From assembly GCF_001984175.1 (NCBI RefSeq), contig NZ_MTQP01000067.1:124001-188000 (forward strand): a stretch of DNA of 64,000 bases. The letters run 5' to 3'. Below, in pieces: positions 26,540 through 34,787 of this stretch; the first letter of the stretch is position 1, and every line of letters begins with the position of its first letter. This DNA comes from Saccharothrix sp. ALI-22-I (GTDB taxonomy: Bacteria; Actinomycetota; Actinomycetes; Mycobacteriales; Pseudonocardiaceae). The notes under the pieces are model-generated. The model made no database searches, was not told where the DNA came from, and was given only the letters and a program-made list of their open reading frames with translations. A program made the position numbers and the translations under genes.

Positions 26540-27286
26540 GTGACCGTCGAGCCGCTGCCCCTCACCGGTGAGCGCACCGTCCCCGGCATCGCCGAGGAGA
26601 ACTACTGGTTCAGGCGCCACGAGGCGGCGTACCTGGACCTCGTCCGGCACTGCGTCGGCGCGGTGGTGCTGGAGGCCGGCTGCGGCGAGGGCTACGGCGC
26701 CGCGCTGATCGCCGGGCACGCCGCGCGGGTCGTCGCGCTGGACTACGACGAGCTGACCGCCGCGCACGCCGGCCGGGCGTACCCGGAGCTGGCGGTGCTG
26801 CGCGGCAACCTGGCCTCGCTGCCGTTGCGCGACGCGAGCGTGGACGTGGTGGCGAACCTCCAGGTCATCGAGCACCTGTGGGACCAGGAGGGCTTCCTGG
26901 CCGAGTGCGCGCGGGTGCTGCGGCCCGGTGGGCGGCTGCTGATCACCACGCCGAACCGGATCACCTTCTCCCCCGGCCGCGACACCCCGCTCAACCCGTT
27001 CCACACCCGTGAGCTGGCACCCGCCGAGCTGGCCGAACTGCTGGTCGGCGCGGGTCTGCGGGTCGAACTGCTGGCCGGTCTGCGGCACGGTCCGGGGTTG
27101 CGCAAGCTGGACGAGCGGTTCGGCGGGTCGGTCATCGAAGCACAGGTGGCCGTGGTGGTGGACGGCGGTGAGTGGCCCGACGACCTGCTCGGCGCGGTGG
27201 CGTCGGTGCGCAGTGCGGACTTCGAGATCACCACCGACGACCTGGACGCGAGCCTCGACCTCGTCGCCGTGGCGGTGCGCGAGTGA
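26540..27286 (+). CDS. SAM-dependent methyltransferase (Rv3030-like)
   Basis: This class I methyltransferase of 248 residues starts at a GTG. Motif I is VVLEAGCGEGYGAALIAGHA (about residues 42-61), the acidic post-I residue is in VVALDYDELTAAHA, and motif IV is VVANLQVIEHLWDQEGFL. It is the first gene of a trio matching Rv3030-Rv3031-Rv3032, which in mycobacteria are tied to methylglucose lipopolysaccharide. A sugar O-methyltransferase role is therefore inferred. Its stop overlaps the next start as GTGA. Confidence 0.9.
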   Translation: MTVEPLPLTGERTVPGIAEENYWFRRHEAAYLDLVRHCVGAVVLEAGCGEGYGAALIAGHAARVVALDYDELTAAHAGRAYPELAVLRGNLASLPLRDASVDVVANLQVIEHLWDQEGFLAECARVLRPGGRLLITTPNRITFSPGRDTPLNPFHTRELAPAELAELLVGAGLRVELLAGLRHGPGLRKLDERFGGSVIEAQVAVVVDGGEWPDDLLGAVASVRSADFEITTDDLDASLDLVAVAVRE

Positions 27287-28761
27287 CAACACCCGACGAG
27301 GGGACGTTCTGCCTGGTCCTGCACAGCCACCTGCCGTGGCTGGCGCACCACGGCGCCTGGCCGGTCGGCGAGGAGTGGCTGTACCAGGCGTGGGCGCACT
27401 CGTACCTGCCGGTGATCGACCTGCTGGAGCGGTTGGCCGCCGAGGGCCGCGAGGACGTGCTGACGCTGGGCGTGACGCCGATCCTGGCCGCGCAGCTGGA
27501 CGACCCGTACAGCCTGCGCGGCGTGCACGACTGGCTGGGCAACTGGCAGCTGCGCGCGCACAGCGCGTCGTCCCGGCTGCCGGACCTGGCCGCGCGTGAG
27601 CACCGTGCGTCGGCGTGGGCGTTGGAGCGCTTCGAGACGCGGTGGCGGCACGGCTTCTCGCCGTTGCTGCGGTCCTTGGTGGACTCACGGGTGATCGAAC
27701 TGCTGGGCGGACCGGCCGCGCACCCGTTCCAGCCGCTGCTCGACCCCCGGCTGCGGGCGTTCTCGTTGCGCACGGGGTTGGCGGACACCGCGCTCCGGAT
27801 CGGGTCGGCGCCCGACGGCATCTGGGCGCCGGAGTGCGCCTACGCGCCGGGCATGGAGCACGACTACGCGCGGGCCGGTGTACGGCGGTTCCTGGTGGAC
27901 GGTCCCTCGCTGCACGGCGACACGGCCGCCGGCCGGCCCGTCGGCACGTCGGACGTGCTGTGCTTCGGGCGTGACCTGGAGGTGTCGTACCGGGTGTGGT
28001 CGCCCAAGGTCGGCTACCCCGGCGACGCGGCGTACCGGGACTTCCACACCTACGACCACCCCAGCGGGCTCAAGCCGTCCCGGGTGACCGGGAAGAACGT
28101 GGAGCCGTCGGACAAGCGGCCGTACGAGCCTTCCCTGGCCGCCGAGGCGGTCCAACGGCACGCGGCGGACTTCGTGGACACGGTGGTGCGGCGGCTGCGG
28201 GCGTTGAAGGAGCAGCACGGCCGGCCGTCGCTGGTCGTCGCCGCGTACGACACCGAGCTGTACGGGCACTGGTGGCACGAGGGCCCGGCGTGGCTGGAGG
28301 CGGTGCTGCGGCTGCTGCCGTCGGCCGGGGTGCGGGTGACGACGCTGCGCGGCGCGGTCGAGGCCGGGCACGTGGGCGCGCCGGTGGAGGTGCCGCCGTC
28401 GTCGTGGGGCGCGGGCAAGGGCTGGCACGTGTGGAACGGGCCGCAGGTCAGCGACATCGTGCACAGCAATGCCGAGGTCCAGCGCGACCTGCTGGCGCTG
28501 GACCTGTCCGGCGTGGTGCGCGACCCGGTCGCGGACCAGGCCGTGCGGGAGGCGCTGCTGGCGTTGTCCAGCGACTGGGCGTTCATGGTCACCAAGGACT
28601 CGGCCGCCGACTACGCCCGTTACCGGGCCAAGGTGCACGCGGACCGGTTCGCCGAACTCGTCGCCCTGCGCCGCAACGGACGCGGGCGTGACCGGGCGGC
28701 CGAACTGCGCCGGGTCGACGGACCGTTCGGCCACCTCGACGCGCGGGGGCTGGCCGGTTGA
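27283..28761 (+). CDS. GH57-family 1,4-alpha-glucan branching enzyme
   Basis: This 492-residue enzyme creates alpha-1,6 branches in alpha-glucans. The N-terminal LVLHSHLPWLAHHGAWPVGE is the GH57 first motif, the nucleophile glutamate is in IWAPECAYAPG (E184), and the acid/base aspartate lies in VVAAYDTELYGHWWHEGPAW. The GTG start at 27283 overlaps the methyltransferase stop. The counterpart Rv3031 serves methylglucose polysaccharide synthesis. The window also encodes a GH13 GlgB, so two unrelated branching enzymes coexist. Confidence 0.93.
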   Translation: MTTPDEGTFCLVLHSHLPWLAHHGAWPVGEEWLYQAWAHSYLPVIDLLERLAAEGREDVLTLGVTPILAAQLDDPYSLRGVHDWLGNWQLRAHSASSRLPDLAAREHRASAWALERFETRWRHGFSPLLRSLVDSRVIELLGGPAAHPFQPLLDPRLRAFSLRTGLADTALRIGSAPDGIWAPECAYAPGMEHDYARAGVRRFLVDGPSLHGDTAAGRPVGTSDVLCFGRDLEVSYRVWSPKVGYPGDAAYRDFHTYDHPSGLKPSRVTGKNVEPSDKRPYEPSLAAEAVQRHAADFVDTVVRRLRALKEQHGRPSLVVAAYDTELYGHWWHEGPAWLEAVLRLLPSAGVRVTTLRGAVEAGHVGAPVEVPPSSWGAGKGWHVWNGPQVSDIVHSNAEVQRDLLALDLSGVVRDPVADQAVREALLALSSDWAFMVTKDSAADYARYRAKVHADRFAELVALRRNGRGRDRAAELRRVDGPFGHLDARGLAG

Positions 28762-28876
28762 TGCTTCCGCCGAATTCGGAACCGCCGCGCCGGTCGAGTG
28801 GCTCCGCCACCCCGGTCGGTCCCCTGTTCCCCTTGGTCATTCCCGGTGCCGGGGCGCGGAGATGCGAGGATGGCCC

Positions 28877-30127
28877 ATGCGCGTGCTGATGTTGTCCTGG
28901 GAGTACCCGCCGGTCGTCGTGGGCGGGTTGGGTCGGCACGTGCACGCGCTGGCCGGGCACCTGGCCGCGCAGGGGCACGACGTGGTCGTGCTGTGCCGTC
29001 AGCCGGCGGGCACGGACGCGGTGACGGACCCGACGTCGGATCTCGTCATCGACGGGGTGCGGCTGATCCGGGTCGCCGAGGACCCCGCGCACCTGGTGTT
29101 CGAGCGTGATTTGGTGGCGTGGACGTTGGCCATGGGCCATGCGATGACGCGGGCTGGGTTGGCGTTGATGCGCGACTGGCGGCCGGATGTCGTGCACGCG
29201 CACGACTGGCTGGTCACGCATCCCGCGATCGCGTTGGCCGAAGCGTGCGGTGTGCCGTTGGTGGCGACGGTGCACGCGACCGAGGCGGGCAGGCACAGCG
29301 GATGGCTGTCGCAGACGTTGAACCAGCAGGTGCACTCGGTCGAGTGGTGGCTGGCGAACCGGGCGGACGCGCTGATCACGTGCTCTTCGGCGATGCGGAC
29401 CGAGGTGGCGCACCTGTTCGAGGTGGAGCCGTCGTCCGTCACGGTGCTGCACAACGGCATCGAGCCACGCCGGTGGCGGGTCCGTTCGTCCGACGTGGCC
29501 GACGCCCGTGCGGCGCACAGCCCTGACGGTGCGCCGCTGCTGCTGTTCTTCGGGCGGTTGGAGTGGGAGAAGGGCGTGCAGGACCTGATCGCCGCCCTGC
29601 CCCGAATCCGGCGCGCGTGGCCGGGCACCCGGTTGGTCGTGGCCGGAACCGGCACCCACCGGGATTGGCTGGTGGATCAGGCGCGCAAGCACAAAGTGCG
29701 GCGGGCGGTGGACTTCGTCGGCCACCTGTCCGATCGTTCACTCGCGGCCGCGCTGGCCGCGGCGGACGCCGTCGTGCTGCCGAGCAAGTACGAACCGTTC
29801 GGCATCGTGGCCCTGGAGGCCGCCGCTGCGGGCACCCCTCTGGTGGCGTCCACCGCAGGCGGCTTGGGCGAGGTCGTCCTGGACGGCGTGACCGGCTTGT
29901 CGTTCACGCCGGGCGATGTGGACGCCCTGGCGGCCGCCGTCCGGTCCGTTTTGGACGATCGCCCTTCGGCGGTCCACCGAGCCCGTGCCGCGAAGTCCCG
30001 CCTGGCAACCGACTTCGACTGGTCGAAGATCGCCACCGACACCGCGGCCGTCTACGAAGCCGCCACCATCCGCGACCACCAGCCCTTGGGCCGCCCCAAA
30101 ATCCCTACTGGCAACGTGTTCCTCTGA
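28877..30127 (+). CDS. GT4 glycosyltransferase (Rv3032-like alpha-1,4-glucosyltransferase)
   Basis: This GT-B retaining glycosyltransferase of 416 residues has MLSWEYPPVVVGGLGRHVHA at the N-terminus (acceptor site glycines), VVHAHDWLVTHPAIALAEA, and the nucleotide-sugar site LLLFFGRLEWEKGVQDLIAA and VLPSKYEPFGIVALEAAAAG with the EX7E signature. Rv3032 elongates the alpha-1,4-glucan of methylglucose lipopolysaccharide. I chose the ATG at 28877. A gap of 115 bases follows the GH57 gene, so it may have its own promoter. Confidence 0.92.
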   Translation: MRVLMLSWEYPPVVVGGLGRHVHALAGHLAAQGHDVVVLCRQPAGTDAVTDPTSDLVIDGVRLIRVAEDPAHLVFERDLVAWTLAMGHAMTRAGLALMRDWRPDVVHAHDWLVTHPAIALAEACGVPLVATVHATEAGRHSGWLSQTLNQQVHSVEWWLANRADALITCSSAMRTEVAHLFEVEPSSVTVLHNGIEPRRWRVRSSDVADARAAHSPDGAPLLLFFGRLEWEKGVQDLIAALPRIRRAWPGTRLVVAGTGTHRDWLVDQARKHKVRRAVDFVGHLSDRSLAAALAAADAVVLPSKYEPFGIVALEAAAAGTPLVASTAGGLGEVVLDGVTGLSFTPGDVDALAAAVRSVLDDRPSAVHRARAAKSRLATDFDWSKIATDTAAVYEAATIRDHQPLGRPKIPTGNVFL

Positions 30128-30149
30128 GGAAGCCGCAGTAGTCGAATCA

Positions 30150-30642
30150 GCTCTTGAGGCGGTAGAAGTGGAGCCGGTCGGCCCACCGGTTACGACGGCA
30201 GTTCGGGCACGACCCTCTACCGCCGGTGGGGTACCCGGGAGGCCCTGTTGCTCGACGCCATCCGCACCCGAGCGACCACCGAGGTCCCCATCCCGGACAC
30301 TGGGGAGCTGCGTGGCGACCTGCTGGCCTTGGTCCGGGACGCGATCCGCAACCTGACCACGGTGGAAGTGCAGGCCATGGTGCGAGTGGCCGTCGCGCTG
30401 TCCCCCACGAGGAGGCGGTGGGCGCCATCACCCGGATGTGCTGGACCGAACGCCTGGCCGTGGACGCGGAAGTGGTCCGACGTGCCGTCGAACGCGGCGA
30501 GATCGACCCAGTCGACCCGGAGCACGTGATCGAGGCGGTGCTCGGGCCGCCCTACTTCCACCTGCTGGTGACCGACCGGCCGGTCAGCGACGACTTCCTC
30601 GTCGCCACCGTGGACCTGGTGGTCCGCGGCCTCAGACGGTGA
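30150..30642 (+). pseudogene. TetR-family regulator, frameshifted remnant
   Basis: The + strand reads GTTLYRRWGTREALLLDAIR and RGDLLALVRDAIRNLTTVE. Near 30403-30412 it shifts by one frame and continues EEAVGAITRMCWTERLAVDA through FLVATVDLVVRGLRR. This is a TetR regulator missing most of its DNA-binding helices, with a frameshift in the ligand domain. TTLYRRW is the end of the recognition helix. The stop overlaps the convergent quinone reductase gene by 11 bases. Confidence 0.75.
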
Positions 30643-31573
30643 GCACGATCTTGCCGGTGGTGCGGTTGGCCTCGCCCAGCTCGTGCGCCTTGACGACGTC
30701 CTCCAGCGGGAACGTCTCGGCGATGAGGACCTTCACCTCGCCGCGCTCCACCAGCTCGGCCACGCGCTCCAGAACGGCGTGGTCCGGGGCGACGAACACC
30801 GTGGCGGCGCGGACGCCCAGCTTCTCGGCAGCGGCCTGGAGGTCGGGGAGCGCACCGGGGTTGGTCATACCGATGTACAGCCCACCGGGCTTGAGGACCC
30901 GCATCGAACGGCTCTCGTAGTCGTCACCGCCGATCAGGTCGACCACCACGTCGACCTCCCTCAGGTCACCGAAGTCGGCCGTCCTGTAGTCCACCAACTC
31001 GTCGGCGCCCAGCTCCCGCAACAGGTCGTGCTTGCCCGCACTCGCCGTGCCGATCACCCACGCCCCGAGCGTCTTCGCGATCTGCACGGCGAGGTGCCCG
31101 ACGCCACCGGCGGCGGCGTGGATGAGCACGCGGTCACCCGGCTTGATGTGGGCGGCCTCGGTGAGGGTCTGCCACGCGGTGAGCGCGGCCATCGGCAGGG
31201 CGGCCGCGTGGACGTGATCGACAGTGGCCGGCTTGCGGGCGAAGTGCCGGGCGGGCGCGGCCACGTACTCGGCGTACGCGCCGGCCGGGCGCGGGAAGTG
31301 GGGCATGCCGAACACCTCGTCGCCGACCGCGAACCGGTTCTCCCCGGCCGGCACCGACACCACCACGCCGGACACGTCCCAGCCCGGCACCCACGGCGCG
31401 GTCAGCCAGTAGCCGTTCCGCCGGACCTTCCAGTCGGCCGGGTTCACGCCGGCGGCGCGCACCTCGACCAGGATCTCGTCCGACGCGGGCTCCGGTCGCG
31501 CGACGTCCACCACCCGCATGACCTCCGGCTCGCCGAAGGCTTCGACCATCACCGCTCGCATCTCGTTCGTCAT
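30632..31573 (-). CDS. NADPH:quinone reductase-like, zinc-independent MDR enzyme
   Basis: This 313-residue medium-chain reductase of the quinone oxidoreductase type has RAAGVNPADWKVRRNGYW, GVVVSVPAGENRFAVGDEVF, the cofactor loop RVLIHAAAGGVGHLAVQIAK and VLKPGGLYIGMTNPGALPD. The zinc-binding cysteines of alcohol dehydrogenases are absent. It is divergent from an HxlR-type regulator with a perfect palindrome in between, like the qor2/qorR pair of corynebacteria, so quinone or electrophile stress is a likely inducer. The start is the ATG at 31573, with 31561 as an alternative. Confidence 0.9.
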   Translation of the reverse strand: MTNEMRAVMVEAFGEPEVMRVVDVARPEPASDEILVEVRAAGVNPADWKVRRNGYWLTAPWVPGWDVSGVVVSVPAGENRFAVGDEVFGMPHFPRPAGAYAEYVAAPARHFARKPATVDHVHAAALPMAALTAWQTLTEAAHIKPGDRVLIHAAAGGVGHLAVQIAKTLGAWVIGTASAGKHDLLRELGADELVDYRTADFGDLREVDVVVDLIGGDDYESRSMRVLKPGGLYIGMTNPGALPDLQAAAEKLGVRAATVFVAPDHAVLERVAELVERGEVKVLIAETFPLEDVVKAHELGEANRTTGKIVLTV

Positions 31574-31615
31574 GGTCAAAGGATCACGGTGAGTGGTACC
31601 TGTTGTGAAGAAGGC

Positions 31616-31634
31616 ACCTAGATGGTATCTAGGT
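31616..31634. promoter_or_regulatory. 19-bp perfect palindrome, probable HxlR operator
   Basis: ACCTAGAT (31616-31623) and ATCTAGGT (31627-31634) are exact reverse complements around GGT. The site lies 5 to 24 bases before the HxlR start and 43 bases from the divergent reductase start. Further GGTACC words flank it (31596 and 31633). The position lets one dimer block both promoters. Confidence 0.75.
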
Positions 31635-31639
31635 ACCTT

Positions 31640-32047
31640 ATGTATACCGTTCCGGACCTGCGCGCTCACGGCGGCGCGGACGCCTTCCTCCGTGGCTGCG
31701 CGTCACGAGCGGTTCTCGACCTGCTCACCAACAAGTGGGTGTGCCTGGTCGTGGGCGCGCTGCGGCCGGGCACGTTGCGCTTCGGCGAACTCCGCCGCCG
31801 CCTCGACGGCATCACCCAGAAGATGCTCACCCAGACCCTGCGGGACCTGGAACGAGCGGGCCTCGTGCACCGCGCCGTCTACCCGAGCGTCCCGCCACGG
31901 GTCGAGTACAGCCTCACGCCGTTGGGCGACAACGTGGGCGGTCTGATGGACGCGATCCGGACGTGGGCCGAGTCGCACATCGACGACATCCGTGCCGCGC
32001 AGGAGGTGTACGACAAGAAGGCGGGCGAGGAGCTGCAACCCGTCTGA
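31640..32047 (+). CDS. HxlR (DUF24) family redox regulator
   Basis: This 135-residue winged-helix regulator shows the family line LLTNKWVCLVVGALRPGTLR, then FGELRRRLDGITQKMLTQTL, RDLERAGLVHRAVYPSVPPR and VEYSLTPLGDNVGGL. A single conserved N-terminal cysteine (RGCASRAV, about C20) is the redox-sensing residue in YodB, CatR and QorR. The ATG at 31640 places the palindrome just upstream; an alternative at 31622 would put the start codon inside it. Confidence 0.92.
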   Translation: MYTVPDLRAHGGADAFLRGCASRAVLDLLTNKWVCLVVGALRPGTLRFGELRRRLDGITQKMLTQTLRDLERAGLVHRAVYPSVPPRVEYSLTPLGDNVGGLMDAIRTWAESHIDDIRAAQEVYDKKAGEELQPV

Positions 32048-32051
32048 GGGC

Positions 32052-32798
32052 TCAAGAGCCGTTCTGCGACCGCTCCAGGGCTTCCCGTGCCTTGCGGGCC
32101 ATGTCGGCGACGGCGGCACGGCGCACGGCGTCCGCCTCGTAGTCCTCGCGGCGGTCCTTGACGACCCGTGCCGGGATGCCCACGGCGATCTTGAAGTCCG
32201 GCACGTCACCCCGCACCACGGCGTGCGCGCCGATCACGCACCCGCGCCCGATCCGCGTGCCTCGGGTGACGGTGACCTTCGTGCCCAGCCAGCAGTCCGG
32301 TCCGATGCGCACCGGCGACTTCACGATGCCCTGGTCCTTGATCGGCTGGGTGATATCGGCCGTCACGTGGTCGAAATCGCAGATGTAGACCCAGTCGGCG
32401 ATCAGCGTGGCCGCGCCGATCTCCACGTCCAGGTAGCAGTTCACCGTGTTGTCCTTGCCGAACACGGCCTTGTCGCCGATCCGCAACGACCCCTCGTGAC
32501 AGCGGATGGCGTTGCCGTCGCCGATGTGCACCCACCGACCGATCTCCAGCCGCCCGTAGCCGGGACGGCAGTGCAGGTCGACGTTCTTGCCCAGGAACAC
32601 CATCCCGCGCAACACCACGTGCGGATTCGCCATCCGGAACCGCAGCAACCGCCAATACCGCACCAGGTACCACGGCGTGTACGCCCGGTGCCGCAACACC
32701 CAGCGCAGCGAGGCCACCGTGAGAAACCGCGCCTGTGCCGGGTCCCGACGCGACCTGCGCCACCTGGTCCACACCGGGGAACCCCACATGCTCGTCAC
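32052..32798 (-). CDS. Left-handed beta-helix acyltransferase (Rv3034c-like)
   Basis: This 248-residue hexapeptide-repeat transferase has repeats in LEIGRWVHIGDGNAIRCHEG, LRIGDKAVFGKDNTVNCYLD and PVRIGPDCWLGTKVTVTRGT, with the usual ending GAHAVVRGDVPDFKIAVGIP. Such proteins acetylate or acylate sugars. In M. tuberculosis an equivalent (Rv3034c) lies beside the Rv3030-3032 trio, so decoration of the polysaccharide is inferred. It is convergent with the HxlR gene (4-base gap) and divergent from the nucleoside hydrolase. Confidence 0.88.
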   Translation of the reverse strand: MTSMWGSPVWTRWRRSRRDPAQARFLTVASLRWVLRHRAYTPWYLVRYWRLLRFRMANPHVVLRGMVFLGKNVDLHCRPGYGRLEIGRWVHIGDGNAIRCHEGSLRIGDKAVFGKDNTVNCYLDVEIGAATLIADWVYICDFDHVTADITQPIKDQGIVKSPVRIGPDCWLGTKVTVTRGTRIGRGCVIGAHAVVRGDVPDFKIAVGIPARVVKDRREDYEADAVRRAAVADMARKAREALERSQNGS

Positions 32799-32810
32799 GC
32801 GGGCACTCTA

Positions 32811-32855
32811 ACTGTGACATGGCCGCTGCTCCGCAGACGGCGGCCATGTCACAGT
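32811..32855. promoter_or_regulatory. 15-bp perfect inverted repeat in a divergent promoter
   Basis: ACTGTGACATGGCCG (32811-32825) is the exact reverse complement of 32841-32855, with a 15-base loop that can itself pair (CTGC/GCAG). It fills nearly all of the 64-base gap between the acyltransferase and the nucleoside hydrolase. It may be an operator or a bidirectional hairpin. Confidence 0.6.
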
Positions 32856-32862
32856 GGTGCAG

Positions 32863-33789
32863 GTGACGACCCCTCTCATCATCGACACCGACCCCGGCGT
32901 GGACGACGCCTTCGCCCTTGCGCTCGCCGTGGCCAGCCCCGAGGTGGAGTTGATCGGGGTGACCACGGTCTTCGGCAACGTCTCGCTGGAGGACACCACG
33001 CGCAACGCCCTGCGGTTGCTGGCGCTGCTGGGTCGCGAGGACGTGCCGGTCGGCGTTGGCGCGTCCCGGCCGTTGATCCACCCCCACCCGCACCTGTCGA
33101 GCGCGCACGGCTCGGACGGCCTCTCCGGTTTCGCCCACACGTTGCCCGAAGCGACTCGCGGCCCGGATCTGCGTGACGCCGTGACCCTGATGCGGGAACT
33201 CCTGGAACAGGCCGACCGGCCCGTCACCATCGTCCCCATCGGCCCGCTCACCAACATCGCGTTGCTGCTCGCCGCACACCCCTACCTCAAGCCCAAGATC
33301 GGTCGGCTCGTGGTCATGGGCGGCGGTGTGAACGGCGGCAACGTCACGGCCACCGCCGAGTTCAACCTGTGGAGCGACCCGGAAGCCGCCCGGCGCGTGC
33401 TGGTCGAGGAGGACGTGCCGACCACCCTGGTCACGATGGACCTGACCCGCCGGTGTGCGGTCAGCGCCGAGTGGCTGCAGGCCCTGGCGGGCAAATCCGA
33501 GGTCAACGCCACGCTGGTCGGGCTCACCCCCGACTACCTGGCCACCTACCGCCGGTTCCTCGGGTGGGACGGCATGGCGATGCACGACGCGGTCGCGGTG
33601 GCCGAGGCGGTCCGGCCCGGCATCCTGCGGGCCACCGGCTTCCCGGTGGACGTGGACTGCTCCTACGGCCCCAACCGGGGCGCGTTGCTGGTCGACCAAC
33701 GACTGGAGGTCAGCAACCCCAAGACGCTCGACATCGCGCTGGACACCGACCTGGACGGGCTGCGGCAGTTCATCCTCGACCGGCTGTGA
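32863..33789 (+). CDS. Inosine-uridine preferring nucleoside hydrolase
   Basis: This 308-residue enzyme cleaves the N-glycosidic bond of nucleosides. The calcium-binding aspartate cluster is IIDTDPGVDDAFALALAVA at the N-terminus, with the conserved GVTTVFGNVSLEDTTRNALR and the third metal/ribose region MAMHDAVAVAEAV. The start is a GTG at 32863, just past the inverted repeat; an earlier GTG at 32854 would lie inside the repeat. It works in nucleoside salvage. The next gene is a NUDIX hydrolase, 81 bases on. Confidence 0.93.
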   Translation: MTTPLIIDTDPGVDDAFALALAVASPEVELIGVTTVFGNVSLEDTTRNALRLLALLGREDVPVGVGASRPLIHPHPHLSSAHGSDGLSGFAHTLPEATRGPDLRDAVTLMRELLEQADRPVTIVPIGPLTNIALLLAAHPYLKPKIGRLVVMGGGVNGGNVTATAEFNLWSDPEAARRVLVEEDVPTTLVTMDLTRRCAVSAEWLQALAGKSEVNATLVGLTPDYLATYRRFLGWDGMAMHDAVAVAEAVRPGILRATGFPVDVDCSYGPNRGALLVDQRLEVSNPKTLDIALDTDLDGLRQFILDRL

Positions 33790-33870
33790 GCCCCGAACAC
33801 GACCGGACGTCGTCCGCGCGGTGCGCAAGGTCGCACCCGCCTACACCGAAACCGCCTAGTGGGGACACGC

Positions 33871-34308
33871 ATGGACGAGGGTACGAACATCGTGATGGTC
33901 AACTCCGCGGAGCAGGTGCTGCTGTACCTCCGGGACGACAAACCCGCCATCAGGTTCCCGAACACGTGGTGCCTGCCGGGCGGCTACCTCGAAGCGGGCG
34001 AACAACCGCACGAGTGCATCAGGCGGGAGATCGAGGAGGAGATGGGCGTGGTGCTCGCCCCCGAGGCGGTGCGCCCGCTGGTCTCGGCGCAGCGCTCGTA
34101 CGGCGTCGAGCACACGTTCTGGACCGAGGTGGACCTGGACCTCGACCAGGTGGTGCTCACCGAGGGGCAGCGGCTGAAGTGGTTCACCAGGGCGGAGATC
34201 GCCGCGCACGAACTGGGCTACGAGGACAACGTGATCCTGGCGGAGTTCTTCGACCGCCGCGACCGCGACGACCTGGTCCGGTCCGCCGAGAGCCGCACAT
34301 GGGGGTGA
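33871..34308 (+). CDS. NUDIX hydrolase
   Basis: This 145-residue pyrophosphohydrolase has the NUDIX box GYLEAGEQPHECIRREIEEE followed by MG, with all metal-binding glutamates present. The start is the ATG at 33871 (MDEGTNIVMVNSAEQ) with GGGGA upstream; a GTG at 33859 is possible. WFTRAEIAAHELGYEDNVIL near the C-terminus resembles nucleotide-sugar or dNTP type enzymes. The substrate is unknown. It overlaps the decayed phosphatase gene by 10 bases. Confidence 0.9.
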   Translation: MDEGTNIVMVNSAEQVLLYLRDDKPAIRFPNTWCLPGGYLEAGEQPHECIRREIEEEMGVVLAPEAVRPLVSAQRSYGVEHTFWTEVDLDLDQVVLTEGQRLKWFTRAEIAAHELGYEDNVILAEFFDRRDRDDLVRSAESRTWG

Positions 34309-34787
34309 CCGAGTTCGTCGACGAGGTGCTGCGCGAGGCGGGGCCGGCTGCTGGACCTGCAGGAGGGCAGCGTCTCGCCGGCGGCCCGCTGGACGGCACG
34401 GGAATTACGTGCGCGGATGCGCCCGTGGGGTGTGACGATGGCACTCGTGGTGCTCGGTGAGGTGATCGTCGGCGGGTCCCACGACCCGCTCGCGGGCACC
34501 ACGGTCGTCGCGGAACGCGGTGGCGGCGCGTGGTCGGACGGGCGGCGGCTGGTGGCGGGCGGCCTGGCGTCGGTGGCGTCCGGTGGTCTGTCGGCCTTCG
34601 TGGAGATCGACGGCGGGCCGTGGGACTACGCGGCGGGCTCGTTGGCCGTCCGTGAGGCCGGCGGCGGGCCACCACGTTGACGGGTGGCGAGGTCGACCAC
34701 ACCAGCACTTCCGTGCCGGCGGCGGCGGACGCGGCCTTGCACGCGGACCTGGCCGGTCTGGTCGGCCGGGTTCGGGGGAACGGATGA
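34299..34787 (+). pseudogene. Inositol monophosphatase-family remnant
   Basis: The pieces of an IMPase-type phosphatase are spread over three frames. They are an N-terminal MGVTEFVDEVLREAG, the metal motif GPLDGTG near 34382, the core ALVVLGEVIVGGSHDPLAGT with VVAERGGGAWSDGRR and GPWDYAAGSLAVREAGG, then after a frame change near 34670 LTGGEVDHTSTSVPAAADAA. More than 100 residues are missing between the first two pieces. The final stop overlaps the MFS start (ATGA), so the pseudogene once led an operon with it. Confidence 0.75.
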
